A stretch of DNA of 64,000 bases from Mactra quadrangularis (lineage: Eukaryota > Mollusca > Bivalvia > Venerida > Mactridae), in the NCBI GenBank assembly GCA_025267735.1, contig CM046301.1, positions 67,103,872-67,167,871 of the forward strand, given 5' to 3'. Below, one piece after another: positions 44,450 through 57,429 of the stretch (positions are counted from its first letter, which is position 1; each line of letters begins with the position of its first letter). The notes under the pieces were generated by a model, which was not told the DNA's origin, did not search any database, and saw only the letters and a program-made list of their open reading frames with translations. Position numbers and translations under genes: made by a program.

Positions 44450-46240
44450 GATTATTATATAAATTAGTGATACGAGTACTTCGATGTTCATATATAAATA
44501 AGTATAATTATGATAACCTTTATTACGTAAATATTTAAGTATAGTCATAATAGTTTATTTGTAAACAGTTTATTACGGTAACAATGCGTCAGAGAGGGTT
44601 CCAATTTCTTAAAGAATCACATACGGTTTTAAGTTTTATACAAATAGTTCTGACACAATGCTTAGAATGTACATACCTTCTTTGTAACTGATTGAAAAAT
44701 TGACAAACATGATAACAGAATCATTTTAAATGCACGTATGTCGAATGTACCAATTTAAGGTGACTAATGTGAGGGTCTATGACTAATATGCATATTTGAA
44801 ATATATATGAAACTGTATAAGCCATATTATAAGTGATGCTGCTTTTACTCGCCAATGAATGATTCATTTCGTATTATATTTAGACACGCAACCTATATTG
44901 TCAGATATATGTCTCTATAGATAATAAACTACGTCATATACTGTAATAAATCACCACAGGGATAACATCGTTGTCAACTTGTCATGATAATTGTAGACAT
45001 TTAGTTTTAATTTCTTGTATCAGTTTAATACAGTATAATTTTCAGACCATTAATGTACATTAAGATGTATCAGGACTTTTGCTTTAGAAACGGTACATCA
45101 AAATTATGAAAGACTGTTATTTCACGGCGTCTCAACGCCGTGATATTGTGATGGGTAGTTTTAGGTAGCAATGGGCAAAGATCACGTGACAAAATCCTTT
45201 CGATTTCTACTGCCGACATTTCATTGTTTGAATGGATTATTAATGTTTTCTCGTGTCCGAGTAAATCTTTTCACGTGTAAAAATGTCTTTTGATCCTTAC
45301 ATTTCTAAATTCCTATATTTGCTAACATGTTATTTTTTTCTTTCTTTTAAAATTATGATTTCTATTCGAAATAGCTTGCATTTTGTAGTTAGGTGATCTT
45401 TTCGGGATAAGATTATACTTAACTGTTTTTTTTTTTCGTCGTGACAATCACATTGCTGCATTTCCCAGCAATTTTTTACTTGTAATTATTGTTATTCATT
45501 TCAATATCCATTTGTATACCGGCAAAATGATTTTGATCTTCTTATTACTTTCAAAAACATCTGCAAACTCTTACGTGGACTGTAAGAAGTAAATGTTAAC
45601 ACAATGAAACGACGGAAGAGGCATATGGCACAAGCATCGCACAGTGCAATGGACAATGAAAAGTGACAGCATTAGCCCCCCCAAACAACTGAATACTATT
45701 AATATTACAGAAACTTAGCAATACAGAAACAAACATTTCAGTGTAATTAAAAACGTAGAGATCAGGAACTATCAGAACGCGTGCTTCTAGGAGTGTTAAA
45801 AGTCAGATTTTTCTGACAGATTCATGGATAATATAACGTTAGAAATACATCATACTTATATACCTAGACAAGACATTATTGGTCTAGTCATGATAATGTC
45901 TAACGTCAGTCACGTTAGCAGTCTTATCCAGCAGGAAACACATGTCTATTTACACCACTGCAAGGGTTTTAAAACTATCAACGCATAGACGACACATGTA
46001 CATCAAACTCTCTAAATGAAAAAATTGTGCTTATTCGTAAACCCTATCAAAGTGGTATGTACATTGATTCAAGAGAAATGAAGTAACAAAATCAACATTT
46101 ACCAAACTCTTGTTCAAGAAATGTTCAATACATTATTCTATTTTCAGTTGCCATATTTCTCAGTAAAACTCCTGAATCAACAAACGATAAAAGGGTTTTA
46201 AAGTAGAGTTTCCGAATTAATTTGGCGTAGTGATATCCTA
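44450..46240 (-). repeat. Duplicated block D, copy 1 (inverted)
   Basis: Read on the minus strand this matches the direct copy at 49560-52520 in order: 46220-46050 with 49660-49830; 45850-45805 with 51835-51880; 45115-44450 with 51895-52520 (CAATTATCATGACAAGTTGA, GACGTAGTTTATTATCTATA). The stretch 45117-45804 has no counterpart and is an insertion. Confidence 0.8.
45117..45804. mobile_element. About 0.69-kb insertion in block D copy 1, with terminal hairpin
   Basis: Absent from the corresponding place at 51880-51895. Near its left edge is a GC-rich hairpin TCACGGCGT-CTCA-ACGCCGTGA (45122-45143). A hairpin close to one end and no terminal inverted repeats would suit a Helitron-like element, but exact ends cannot be fixed by reading. 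Confidence 0.5.
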
Positions 46241-46689
46241 CGTCATGGCAAATCAGAAACTCAATAAATATTTTTGCAATGTAATTTTGTAAAATTAGTG
46301 CTTAATCTAAAAACGACAAAATGTCAAGATATATTATGATGAAGTCACACAATATAGCATGCAACATGCTTTTATGAGATTGCGTGGGACGCTTTATGGA
46401 AACTTTACTTTAGACCTTCGGCATTAATTCTAAACTTGCATTGATATAAAATCATGTATTTGTACTAAATGTATCACATGAACTTTGTCTCCAAGCAAAC
46501 AAACTTTAATTTAATCTAACTTATCTATTCATACAAAAAGTTCCAGAGAAAAATGATAGGTGTTAATTAAGGAATGGTGAAATTCATCGTTATACTATAA
46601 TCATGTATCTATTAAATACATGTAGGTATTTTTGTACCTGCTTAATTGTACATTGACATCGTATCCTTACCTATACAATGAACATGTAT

Positions 46690-48245
46690 TAAGTCAGACA
46701 TCTTCATAAAATGTTACAACTCTACATTTAACCTTTATTAAAACAACTGTCAGAAACAACTGACTTGTAACATTCCCAGTAGATTGTGTTCTAATAGTTT
46801 CACATCTACATTATTTCCATGAATTTGCAATGGCTCAATGTACTTATTTTATGAATGGTTCTGTTATATATCGTTTCAATTATACAGCTGAGTTTTGAAC
46901 AAATAGTGTCATATGGTGATGTCTGCTGATGCTGTCTGATACAGTGTACGTATTCTTTTAACGTGTCTTTGCTTAAAGAACACTTGTTTTGCGTTTGAGG
47001 ATTCAGACGGTCTTAAACTTGATGAAGCAAAATAAAAATTGAGGCGTTTAATTCAAGCAAAAAGTTATATGGTAAAATTGTATATGCTTGTTATAAAAAA
47101 TACTCAGGATAGAACAATTTTAATGAAATGTCTCTGAACCATATATCATGTTGTAACTTGATGTACAAAAATGATGTAAATTATACTGTATTAAACTAAT
47201 ACAAGACATTAAAATAATATTTCTACAATTATCATGACAAGTTGACAACGATATTATCCCTGTGATGATTTATTATGATATATGACGTAGTTTATTATCT
47301 ATAGAGACATATAGGAATCAGATATTACAATTTTATTCTAAAAAATGTAACAAAAAATATATTTCACTAGCGAAGGAAAGCAAAATTGATGAATTAAATG
47401 TGGTTAATGCCCCTTTCTATTATTTCCAAAAAAGCATACTGGTTAACGACACTAACATAAGACAGTAAGACACTTGCGAACAATTGATACAGTCAAGTTA
47501 CGTGTTATCCAAATCCTTCATTAGTTACAAATTTTGTAAATAATTTATTTTTTTAAAAATTAACTATGCAAAATATTGCATATATTCTGAGCTTTGTGTC
47601 ATTTTTTCTATAAATATTAGAAAGGTCAGTGACGTATCGTAGCGAATGAACCGTAATAGATTGTATACAAATAAATTATATTATTATACGTGTAATGTCT
47701 ACGTAATAAAGAGATGATAATGTTAATTACATATAAAGAGCGAAGTATCACTTATTCATGTTATTATCTAATCACATACCCACGTAATAACCACAATATT
47801 TATCTAGTTCTGTTTCGCCTCCATATATGTTGCGTGTTACAATTATTGTAATAATTTATTGTATCATTGCCTTGTTTTTTTTTGTCTTGTTAAAAGTATC
47901 AAGCAATAATCTTTGAATGGTTCATTAAAATAAAGGAAACACATATGATTTTTACGACATTTGTTTATAAAATCATCAATGTACTAAATGAACAGGTGAA
48001 TGATTATTAAACTGTCTACAATACTGATCGCGAATAAAATGTGGGTTTTATTTAGACTTTGAAGAAACTAATTATATCTCAGGATAACCTTTAAAAGTAT
48101 TGGCATGAGGGATCGGCATTTTTTTTGCATGTCCAAAAGTTCATGAATGTTATTGTCTGGTGAAATGGTTTCAATAACAACTTCCGAATAGAGAATTTTG
48201 CCATTCATATTATGTAAACTTAGAAGTACAAATCTAATTTTGTAT
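46690..48245 (+). repeat. Duplicated block D, copy 2
   Basis: Collinear with 51850-52995. Shared landmarks: CTGTCAGAAACAACTGAC, CAATTATCATGACAAGTTGA, GACGTAGTTTATTATCTATA, TATAAATATTAGAA, AACCACAATATTTATCTAGT and GTTATTGTC(T/C)G(G/A)TG. No shared frame. Confidence 0.85.
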
Positions 48246-49009
48246 ATATATTGATTGAAAATTAAGTCAAGCCACCTAGTAGTCTATCAAGTTTTATCCT
48301 GGGTTTCTTGCTTTATGACTCGCCTGACATAGTCAGGAGACATAATAATAGGTGTATCTCGTGGTGTAGGAGTCGGCTGAATTAAGCAATCTTAAAACTT
48401 TTGGTATAAATTGGATGATACAAACAAATTACGAAAAACAAACTTAGGGGTTCTCTCCGTGGAACGGACAGTGGTTAGCTAGCTGTAGCTATGCGTTTTT
48501 TGAAGCAGGAAGTTAGTGTTTTGATGATGAAAATTTAGTGCAAATTGATATACAACTACAAATGATAGTGTCTGAAGCAGTAAAAATCTACCCCGTATGT
48601 CACGGTATATTTTAGTGCATTTTGTGACTTTTAAAGTATATTTCCTGCAACACATAGGTCAGTTATCTTAAAAGAATTAGAATTAATTTTTTGGACACAA
48701 TTACAGACACTGAAGGGTATTTTGAAATTATAGAAAAAATAACCAAATCTGTGAACTAATACCTTTAAAGATTTTAATCAATGTTTGTCTTAGATCAAAT
48801 AGCCCAAGTTATATACATATGTGTCTATTTAACAAATATGGAATATCGCAAAATTGTTTTAAAAAATTACTTTCAATCAAGTTGCATGCTAAACGTTTAA
48901 AATAATTAAATCAGATTTGTAAACATATGTCAATGTACTGTGGCTTTCTGATATCATTATACGACATGAACCTGATTAAAGGCATTGAACTATATAAACT
49001 GGGTTTTAT
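48246..49009. other. Stretch with the second copy of the 38.6-kb repeat
   Basis: 48535-48780 matches 38565-38785. The part at 48300-48400 holds the short inverted pair GCCTGACATAGTCAGGAG. Nothing else recognised. Confidence 0.45.
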
Positions 49010-49085
49010 CATGACATAGTGACTTGATTCTAAAAGCGAGAGTGTCAATGTGAACAAAGATTGCACTAATGAGATAGTTCGTTTA
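49010..49085 (+). repeat. Dispersed repeat G, copy 2
   Basis: CATGACATAGTGACTTGATT, then AGAGTGTCAATGTGAACAAA, then GATTGCACTAATGAGATAG. Confidence 0.6.
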
Positions 49086-49447
49086 TTTGATTTTTAAAAG
49101 CAATGGAAACAAAAATCTATGTTATCTTTTTATAATTGCAGTAGTTTTGTCTTTTTTTCGTAGCGGCCTCAAACATATCTGCGTATTCTTAATAATTGCT
49201 GTCACCTTTTTATTCCTCGGAAAAAAATTGCATTGTCGACCCTTTCTACTCAGCCAAACACTTTTCGTACCACATTACGTTCTCTTCATGGCATAAGTTC
49301 AATAATCTAAAAACATGTGTATCTCTTTAATTTTTTGAAGGGTGGTCATACTACTGCTGTGTCTGATATGTATCCAAATTTTTTTTTAGATAACTATCGA
49401 ATACGAATACTTAACTTGTATATTTCTTGCTTAGAATCAAAGTTCAT

Positions 49448-49471
49448 TATATATATATATATATATATATA
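49448..49471. repeat. (TA)12 microsatellite
   Basis: Uninterrupted TA dinucleotides. Confidence 0.98.
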
Positions 49472-50338
49472 GTACATTTTTATATTGCTGCTAAGTTAAG
49501 ACTTTACGCCTTATATAAAATTCCCATATGTGTTTTATGTAGACGGTACTTTGTTAATGTATTTTGCATGTTATATTGTGTGACGTCATTAAAAAAGACT
49601 GAAAAAATGTTTATCATTTCCCTGATTGCCCACTATAAAGAATGCCACCATGCTGTAAAACTCTACTTTAAAATTGTACTAGCATTTAATCGTTTGTTGA
49701 TTCTAGTGTGTTTTACTAAGAAATAAAGTTAACTTCCATTAATAGAATATTGTAGTGAACATTACTTTAACGAGCGTTTGATTAATATTGTTTTTGTTAC
49801 TTTATTTTTCATGAAATCAATGTACACACCTACAACTGATGTTATAAATCTCTGTTAATGACAGCAGGAATATTTCAATCCTGATAATGACATAAGTCAA
49901 TAAACAAACCAAGTGTTAACTGATGTATACATTGTATTATCTTGTTAATTTTTTTCTGGAATGTAATTGCTTCAATGATCATTTGTTTATAGCATTATGT
50001 AAGATTAGTTTTATACTGAATAAATGTCACTTAGCAGTTTTCATTGTAGGTAGCATGACATCATGAAACTTTATTTCTACTTAGACTCTTTGCTACGAAA
50101 AAAGTACAAACATAATATTTTAATACTTATTCCATGAACTATGTATACGCATAGTAATACAAAAATACTATTATTTTTATATTAATATTATTTGGAAAAG
50201 ATTGCTTGAGGTCAAGTTTTGGGCAAAATGCATTGAAAAATTTATATTCATGCTTATTTGCTGGTGTTAATTTAGACATTTGTATTGGATATGTTTGTTA
50301 TTTGGAATTATTTTAACCATACATGGTCACTTGAATTA

Positions 50339-51569
50339 CAGTCCAACCTGTGAACAACGGCCGGCCAAGGGAAAAGAGAAAAGTGGCCTTTGTTCACAGG
50401 TGGCCTTTGTTCGGAGGGAGGAACAAACGGGTCATGTTTCGTTAGACTTGAGAGACAGAGTTCATAATTAACATGATCTAATCATTAAAATTGTTTTTAT
50501 TTTCAACCTTAATTCATTATTCTCATTATCATTATTGAATTTGTGACAATAAATGAAAAAAAAAATTTGAACAAAGAATGACTAAAGCAAAGAAATCAGT
50601 GATTTTTTGTTTGCAGCTACATTTCATGCTATGCCCTCAACATTAACAATTGCACTCTACAAAGTCTCACTACTCTACTCTGACCTTTTGTATAGTATTT
50701 CTTTCTTATCCAAGTTGCTAAATTACCTGTATACAGCGGTCACAGTTGAACGAATTTAGCATGAATTGATAATTAATTTTTTTTTCAACCTAAATTCATT
50801 ATTCACAATATCATATTGAAGTTGTGACTATAAATGAACAAAACAAAACTTTGAACAAAGAATGACTAAAACAAAGAAATCGGTGATTTTTTGTTTGCAG
50901 CTACATTTCATGCTATGCCCTCAACATTAACAAATGCACTCAACAAATTCTCACTACTCTGACCTTTTGTATAGTATTTCTATCTTTTCCCAGTGTCAAA
51001 TTACCTGTATACAGCGGTCACAGTTGAACGAATTTAGGAATTAACAGCGTGTCACAAACATTTATCTAACTGCCGGACGTGTGAAAAACAAACCTAGTGG
51101 AGTCTCCAAACATTCAAAACTAATTAACAAAGTGTCATCACATGACGTAATTTACTCGCGATTTACTAATAAATTTAACAATAAAAGGATACATTAACAT
51201 ATTTTTATAATAAGGTGACGAGAAAATTGTCTACAGCTTGATAATAACTAATAAAATCGTACTCGAGATGGTCTGTTTACGAAAATCCGGAAAAAATCGG
51301 ATTACGGGTTTTTAGCTTAACTTTAACAAAAATGGCGGCCTGCTTTCGAAATCGCCTTGATACGACATACTGTCTTCAAACAATCGTCTGGCCGTTGTTC
51401 ACAGTTATAAACTGGCCGCGGGGATGGTTTTGACTGGCCGCTGGTCGCAGACGACAGGTGGCCGTTATTCACGGCCTTTTTAAGAGCGTTTTCGGTCGGG
51501 GGAAATCGAAATGGCCGCTGTCGGCAGGTGCCCGCTATTCGGAGGTGGCCGTTAGCACAAGTTGGACTG
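50339..51569. mobile_element. Non-autonomous pogo-like DNA transposon (1231 bp)
   Basis: Ends CAGTCCAACCTGTGAACAAC and, inverted from the right, CAGTCCAACTTGTGCTAACG, both flanked by TA (50337-50338, 51570-51571). Subterminal copies of GGCC(G/T)TTGTTCAC lie inside both ends: two or three on the left, at least five diverged ones on the right. The interior is a 0.26-kb sequence duplicated in tandem. There is no transposase. TA target site and CAGT ends fit the Tc1/mariner-pogo group. Confidence 0.92.
50503..51036 (+). repeat. Tandem duplication inside the pogo-like element
   Basis: 50503-50762 and 50788-51036 share TTTGTTTGCAGCTACATTTC, ATGCTATGCCCTCAACATTA and ACCTGTATACAGCGGTCACA with few differences. 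Confidence 0.93.
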
Positions 51570-52999
51570 TAAATGTCCATAAATCATTTTTAGCCTTAAA
51601 ATATGTAAGTAGTAGGATCAGTTAACAGAACAAAAGACATTTGGATTTTGAATGTAGACTGTTGAGTCACTTGTGTTTTCCCTAGGCGAGGTAATTAATG
51701 TAAGAGGTCTAGACGAAGTTCATGCGTATATAGGTATCCTGCTGCTGTGTATGTATGCGTCTCTTGCTATGGACGTGGTTGCTGACGTCTAACGTTCTCA
51801 TTGAATGTTATAACCAGAGGTTTAGGTATGATGTAAATCAGACATTATATTATCCATGAATCTGTCAGAAACAACTGACCAGTACATCCAATGTTGGTTG
51901 TCTTTCATAATTTTGATGTACCGTTTCGAAAGCAAAAGTCATGATATATCTTATTGTATATTAATGATCTGAAAATTCTTCTGTATTTAACTGATACAAG
52001 AAATGGATATTATATGTCTACAATTATCATGACAAGTTGACAACGATGGTATCCCTTTGGTGATTTATTACAGTATATGACGTAGTTTATTATCTATAGA
52101 GACACATATCTGACATCACATTTGGTTCAACAAAAGTCGCTGGAGAATGAAAGCAAAATTCATACTAAAATGTAGATAATTTTGCTTACTATCATTTCCA
52201 AATAGGCATAGTGGTTAGCGACCATAAAACATCTCAATTGGTACACTAAATGTAAACGCTTCCGAAATTCTATTCTTAATTTGATCTAAATTTTGTCGCT
52301 CATCTATTATAAAAAGGTTGTAAATTGCACAAAATGCTGCATAGTTGTATTATGTGCATATAAATCTATAAATATTAGAACCGTCTGTGACGTATTGTAA
52401 CGTATGAACCGTAGTATGTTATTTACAAATAAAACTATTATGATTATAGGTGCAATATCTACGTAAATAAAGGTGTTAATATAATGATTTAAAAAAAACA
52501 AAGACTGAACTATCACTTATTTATGTTTTTATCAGGTCACATACCCAGGTAACAACCACAATATTTATCTAGTTTTCAGTTGTATATCCATAAACATTGT
52601 GTTATTTTAGAATAATTATAATAGTTATATTGTAACATTACCTTGTTATGGACAGTTTTGTCTTATTAAAACTTTCTTGTAATGGTCTTAAAGCGGTAAA
52701 TCAAAATGAAGAATAGAAATATCATTAATATGGTATTTGTAAGGATAATTTATTTTACATTATTTACAAAATACAGAATATGTGGTAGTCATGATATATT
52801 TATATTGCCTTTATAATGATAGTATACGAAGTCTCGGATTTTATTTAGAGTTTGAAGAACCTAATTATATCACAGAAAATACTGTTGTAAATATTGACAA
52901 ATGGGATCGGTTTCTTTCTGCATGTTCAGGGATGTTATTGTCCGATGTAATGGTTTGATTATTTGTAACATTAACCGTTACATGTATATAATTAAATAC

Positions 53000-54530
53000 G
53001 AAAATAAAACTTTCCTTATCGTACCGTGGTATTATCAATGATTTAAATCAAAACTTTCTAAAGTTTAAAACCATTTAACAAATTAATATTTTTTATTCTA
53101 ACTTAATCTCTTAACCAACAACTTAACTTACCAATCAATTTTTTTTTCTTAACCGATTTAATTTGGAAGTCATACAATTTTAATTGGAAACTATCTCTAA
53201 ATTATCTATTGTGAGCCAAAATCGTGTCAAAAGTTTATGTGATCGGTCACTTGTTGATTTCATGTATTTTAATATTGTCACCTATATTGACGTCAGATAT
53301 AAATACATCAACGGTCTCTAAAATAATAAATGTTAAACATATTCGAGTTGAAAGATCAATGATTTGTATTTCAACATTGTCCGGTGAGGAAGTGTTAATG
53401 TTGTTTTTACCAGACAATTCGCTATTGTTTGTTATTACATAAAAGATGTAGATATGGGTGACAAGTACATGTAGGTGCACCCTAGAATCTTGTTTAAAAC
53501 TCAATTGGCTATTATTTTGCCACAGTCTGTTCCAAGGAGGAAACGGCTTATGTTCTTGTTTTTATTATTTGTTTGTGACGTTCATTTTGAAACATATCCC
53601 TCTTTGCTTTTTGGTTAGGTGGTATGTCTGTATTTTGTACTGTTTGTTTTCCTTATATGTTTACTGACCCTTCTAATGTTTTATGAGATGGTTACACTTA
53701 TCGATTTCAACTATAAATTAATGAAGTTGTGAACAATTTATTAGAGTATTTTGCGATATATTACAATATGTATTGTATGCAAAGACAAGCAAAGGAGGAA
53801 TTAATGCACATTAATGCCTTTGAACCGAAACTCTTTGGCCATTGTTTATTGAAGCGGGCCGATACTTGCCACCAGGCCGTCCTCTGTCGTGTACTTGTCT
53901 CTTAAACAAACACATTTAAGTTAGCTTGTATTTCTGACATGTTCATCTATTCCTAGTTTCATTGTAACTTTTATTTTAACAAAATAAGTGCATGTACTCC
54001 TGTATTTACAACTTGTACGTGTAGCATTCACCCATCAACAATCACCAACTTAGTAAAATCACGAATAGATTTATCTGAATCTAAATCTCCGAACAGTTTT
54101 CATAATTCAAACAATACGTACATCTTCAGCAACAACCACCTTCAGCATAACAGTCATCTTACGACAACATTCACCTCACTTTCATGCATGTAAATGCATT
54201 AAGTCCTCAGTAACAATCTTATATTAACCTTTCTGTTGCTCTACGTTAGTCAATTAGTTAGTCGAGTTAGTTGAGTTAGTCGCACAACTAATTATGAGTG
54301 AGATTTTAAACTTCCGAAAATAGCGGTATAACCCACTATATACTACATCTAATATTTGAACATCAAGTTATCTATAGTCAATAAAGCATATACCTGACAC
54401 TATGTAATTATTGGTGGGCTTCACTCTATAAATAACTATACAGAGACGAATCCATGTAGTTGCAAGTAATACATTATGTCATTTAGTTTATTTCTGTTAT
54501 TTATATCAGTTGTATTAACGAGAACATATC
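53000..54530. other. Mostly unannotated stretch
   Basis: A plus-strand frame from 53224 (no ATG start, hydrophobic ISCILILSPIL) overlaps a minus-strand frame; both look like chance. Repeat E occupies 53485-53640. 54240-54285 shows low-complexity GTTAGT(C/T)GAGTTAG text. Confidence 0.4.
53485..53640 (+). repeat. Dispersed repeat E, partial
   Basis: TTTTGCCACAGTCTGTTCCA, then CTTATGTTCTTGTTTTTATT, ATTTGTTTGTGACGTTCATT and CCTCTTTGC correspond to 22570-22685. Confidence 0.5.
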
Positions 54531-54534
54531 ATGA

Positions 54535-54780
54535 ACATGTTGTTAAATTAAAACAAATTTAGAAGACGTGACATGATATAATGTGAGCTCATTTACTATC
54601 GATTTGATAAGTAGACGATAATCGGTTAAACACTGGAATAATATGTTTAAAATAAGAAGAAGGGGAGGAAATACGTGCATGATGAAATTAAATATAAGAG
54701 ATTAAGTATTTAATGTCAGTTTATTTATAAAACATTCTATTGATACTGAACTTGTACGTGTCTTAGATCTTGTGATGACC
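54535..54780 (+). repeat. Diverged repeat shared with 60780-61010
   Basis: CATGAACATGTTGTTAA, GACGATAATCGGTTAAAC and CTTGTACGTGTC line up with CATGAACATCGTGTTAA, AACGATAATCGGTTCAAA and CTCGTACATGTC in the right-hand copy. Confidence 0.45.
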
Positions 54781-54845
54781 TAGTGACTTGATTCTTCTAT
54801 TAACAAGAGAGCCAAGATGGCAATAGATCGCACTAATGTGTTACA
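54765..54845 (+). repeat. Dispersed repeat G, copy 3
   Basis: GATGACCTAGTGACTTGATT, then AACAAGAGAGCCAAGATGGC, then AGATCGCACTAATG. Confidence 0.65.
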
Positions 54846-54849
54846 AAAC

Positions 54850-56720
54850 TTATGTTGATTATCAATATGTTACAACAATTGTATATATGTGTCAATTAAT
54901 GTATTTTTAATTTAATCATAATCAACTTGTAATATCTATAAATAACAGAACAGGTAATTATTTCAGATAATTACATTGTACATAATCTAGTGTATATAAT
55001 CACAATTAACATAGACAATTTTAATTTTAATTCAATAAATAACCAAAGCAAACAGGACGAGTCTTCATTTATTCATGATACTGATACAAAATGAAAGAAA
55101 CGTTCTACACTCAAAATTTTAATATTAACTTATTATTTAGTTCTTGATTCACGAATACCAATTATAAAAAAGGTAAGACAAGAAATAATTGTGTCCATCA
55201 AAACCGAAAATACAAAAACGTAAACACTTCTTACTGCACTTATTTCTTCTACATTATCTTGATTGAATAGTATATCCTTATTTGTTAAAATATGATTTTG
55301 TTTTAACTTAAATGGATTAGGGGTTTCTGTGGGGATGTTCCCTGTAGATACCAGAAAGACCGACGTGTTGAATTACATAATATTACTAATTGGTTTTGTT
55401 TTAACATAATAGTTTAATGTAATGGGGATGAATGTACCTTAGTTAATAATGTACGTTTTAGTTCTGGGAGAATGCTCATGTTATATGCACATTGACTGTG
55501 TGTATCAGGTGACATGGTGTTGTACCAGATTTAATTAATTGTCTATGGCAGTGAACAGAATGCTTGTATATAACAATAATTTCTTCAACGTGGTTAATTA
55601 TGCAAACTAATCATTTAGTTGTTAAAAGTTATATTCCAAAGGATTTGTGATCATTCAGGTACATACTACAGTATATAATGATATGTATTATGTTCAGAAA
55701 GGATATGTGTAATAAAAGCTCTTTATGTATCAATTAATTCTCAATAAAGCTTAATTGAATAATTAAAAATAATTTCAGCATCATAAAATCATGAATTTGG
55801 TATAGCTCACTCAATAAGTTTATTTATGAACTCTTGATATCCTACATTGAGTGGGCAAGTCCATTATTTATAATATACAAATATGCATGACTTAAAATAC
55901 GCCGTGTATGCATTTTTTAATTTCAAAACGTGCTCCTGTGTTAATACATTATTACATTATTTGTAATATAAATACATGCCAGTTGACCTTTGTTAAATGT
56001 GCTCATACTCAGAACAAGCCATGAAAAGGTCCGTTATATGAAAGTGACCTCGTATAAAATGTGTATGGTTTATGCATTTTCTATTATTATCTATTGAATA
56101 CCATGATATTATTGAAAAAAAAAACAAGTGTAACCAGCTAATTTACGTTGGTGATCATTATAAAGTAACCAGCTTATTAAGTGTTACAGTATATCAACTA
56201 ATGATAAAGATATAGTTTATAGATATAATAAATGAATTCCTTTCTTTAATAATTGATAAAATCATGATGAAAAATCTTGTTTTGTTGTATTATTAGATAA
56301 TGACTCAATTCACGTTATATCAGCACTCCTGATTGTCTGCACACAATGTTTAAAAGTGCATAACGCAACATCTGATGATATATCGCGGCGATATTATTAA
56401 TCTAATAAGAAAAGAATATTGTAAATAACTATATACAAACAACATAATTGATAAACTGAGGTGAACTGAGCATTAACTACAAAAACAAAAAGTTGGTGGT
56501 ATTAAAATGAAATTAGGATTGCCGGCTGAGACAATGCAATTGACAAGGGAAGTAGATGACTTAATTTTAAAATATAGACAAAATATTGTAGCCTATACAA
56601 CACCGTTCGTACCAACTTTCTTCCAGGTCCGTTTGATATCATCACTTGCGAAGGTATATACATTACATTGTGTCTTAAATAATTGACGTATTTCCAATAT
56701 TATGGAAGCCACGTTACAGA
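54850..56720. other. Unannotated AT-rich stretch
   Basis: No gene, RNA or repeat recognised. Confidence 0.45.
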
Positions 56721-56731
56721 CTTATGTCTAT

Positions 56732-57125
56732 TAGGGCTGTCACAATATACCGGTATAAAGCAATACGCAGCTGCAGCAATACGTACCGCGGTACGATTAT
56801 TAACGTACCGGTATTTGGCGATATTTTTTATTTCATTGGAAAATTCTTCCCTTCGCGAAATAACAATAGCGAAACGTCAGTTTTTCCATTGTTCATTCCA
56901 TCTAAGCTTAAGTTACAAGAATTTAACCGATTGGGGTGCGTCAAAGTAAAAAATGACTGTATACATGTATATATAAAGAAGCTAGATTCTATCAGTAGCT
57001 GCATATAAGTTTGCAATGTTTCTGTTAAATACAGCGGAGGCACAACGAATATAAAAACCAACAATATATCGTTGTACGTATCGTGATAATATGCGATACG
57101 CTTCTGGCGTATCGTGACAAACCTA
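56732..57125. mobile_element. Non-autonomous hAT element (394 bp)
   Basis: Ends TAGGGCTGTCACAATATACC and, inverted, TAGGTTTGTCACGATACGCC. The flanking 8-mers ATGTCTAT (56724-56731) and ATGTCAAT (57126-57133) are a one-mismatch target duplication. Shares GTACCGCGGTACG and CTTCCCTTCGCGAAAT with the 23-kb copy, in opposite orientation. Several incidental frames overlap it. Confidence 0.92.
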
Positions 57126-57429
57126 ATGTCAATACAAAAATGTGTATGTTCAATTCATTAATATAGATATATACATTGTATTATGAATTAAATGTTAACA
57201 TTTACACACGACGATAAACTTGTAACGCACAATGGTTATAAAATACCACTTGAATACTAACAAATAACAAAGTTCACTTTATCTATTATAAAGTCATTAA
57301 TTATATTGGGATCGTTTATTGAATACTTAATATAAACAATAAAACTTGGAAACAGATTAATGTAATCTTAAAATAGAACCTATATAATGTGTCCTGGGAA
57401 TAATATAATATTGATGATTGAAGCATAAG

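Larger units (their letters stand above)
49560..52995 (+). repeat. Duplicated block D, copy 3
   Basis: Direct copy of 46690-48245 for its right part (51850-52995) and inverse of 44450-46240 for its left part. It also carries repeat X at 49760-50070. The pogo-like element at 50339-51569 lies within it. Confidence 0.8.

Noticed and set aside
49448..49471. Possible promoter TATA cluster
   Set aside because: A plain (TA)12 microsatellite.
53224..53442. 72-codon frame with a signal-like hydrophobic start
   Set aside because: It begins with GTG, not ATG, and overlaps an equally long antisense frame.
56683..57064. Three overlapping frames
   Set aside because: All lie within a non-coding hAT element.
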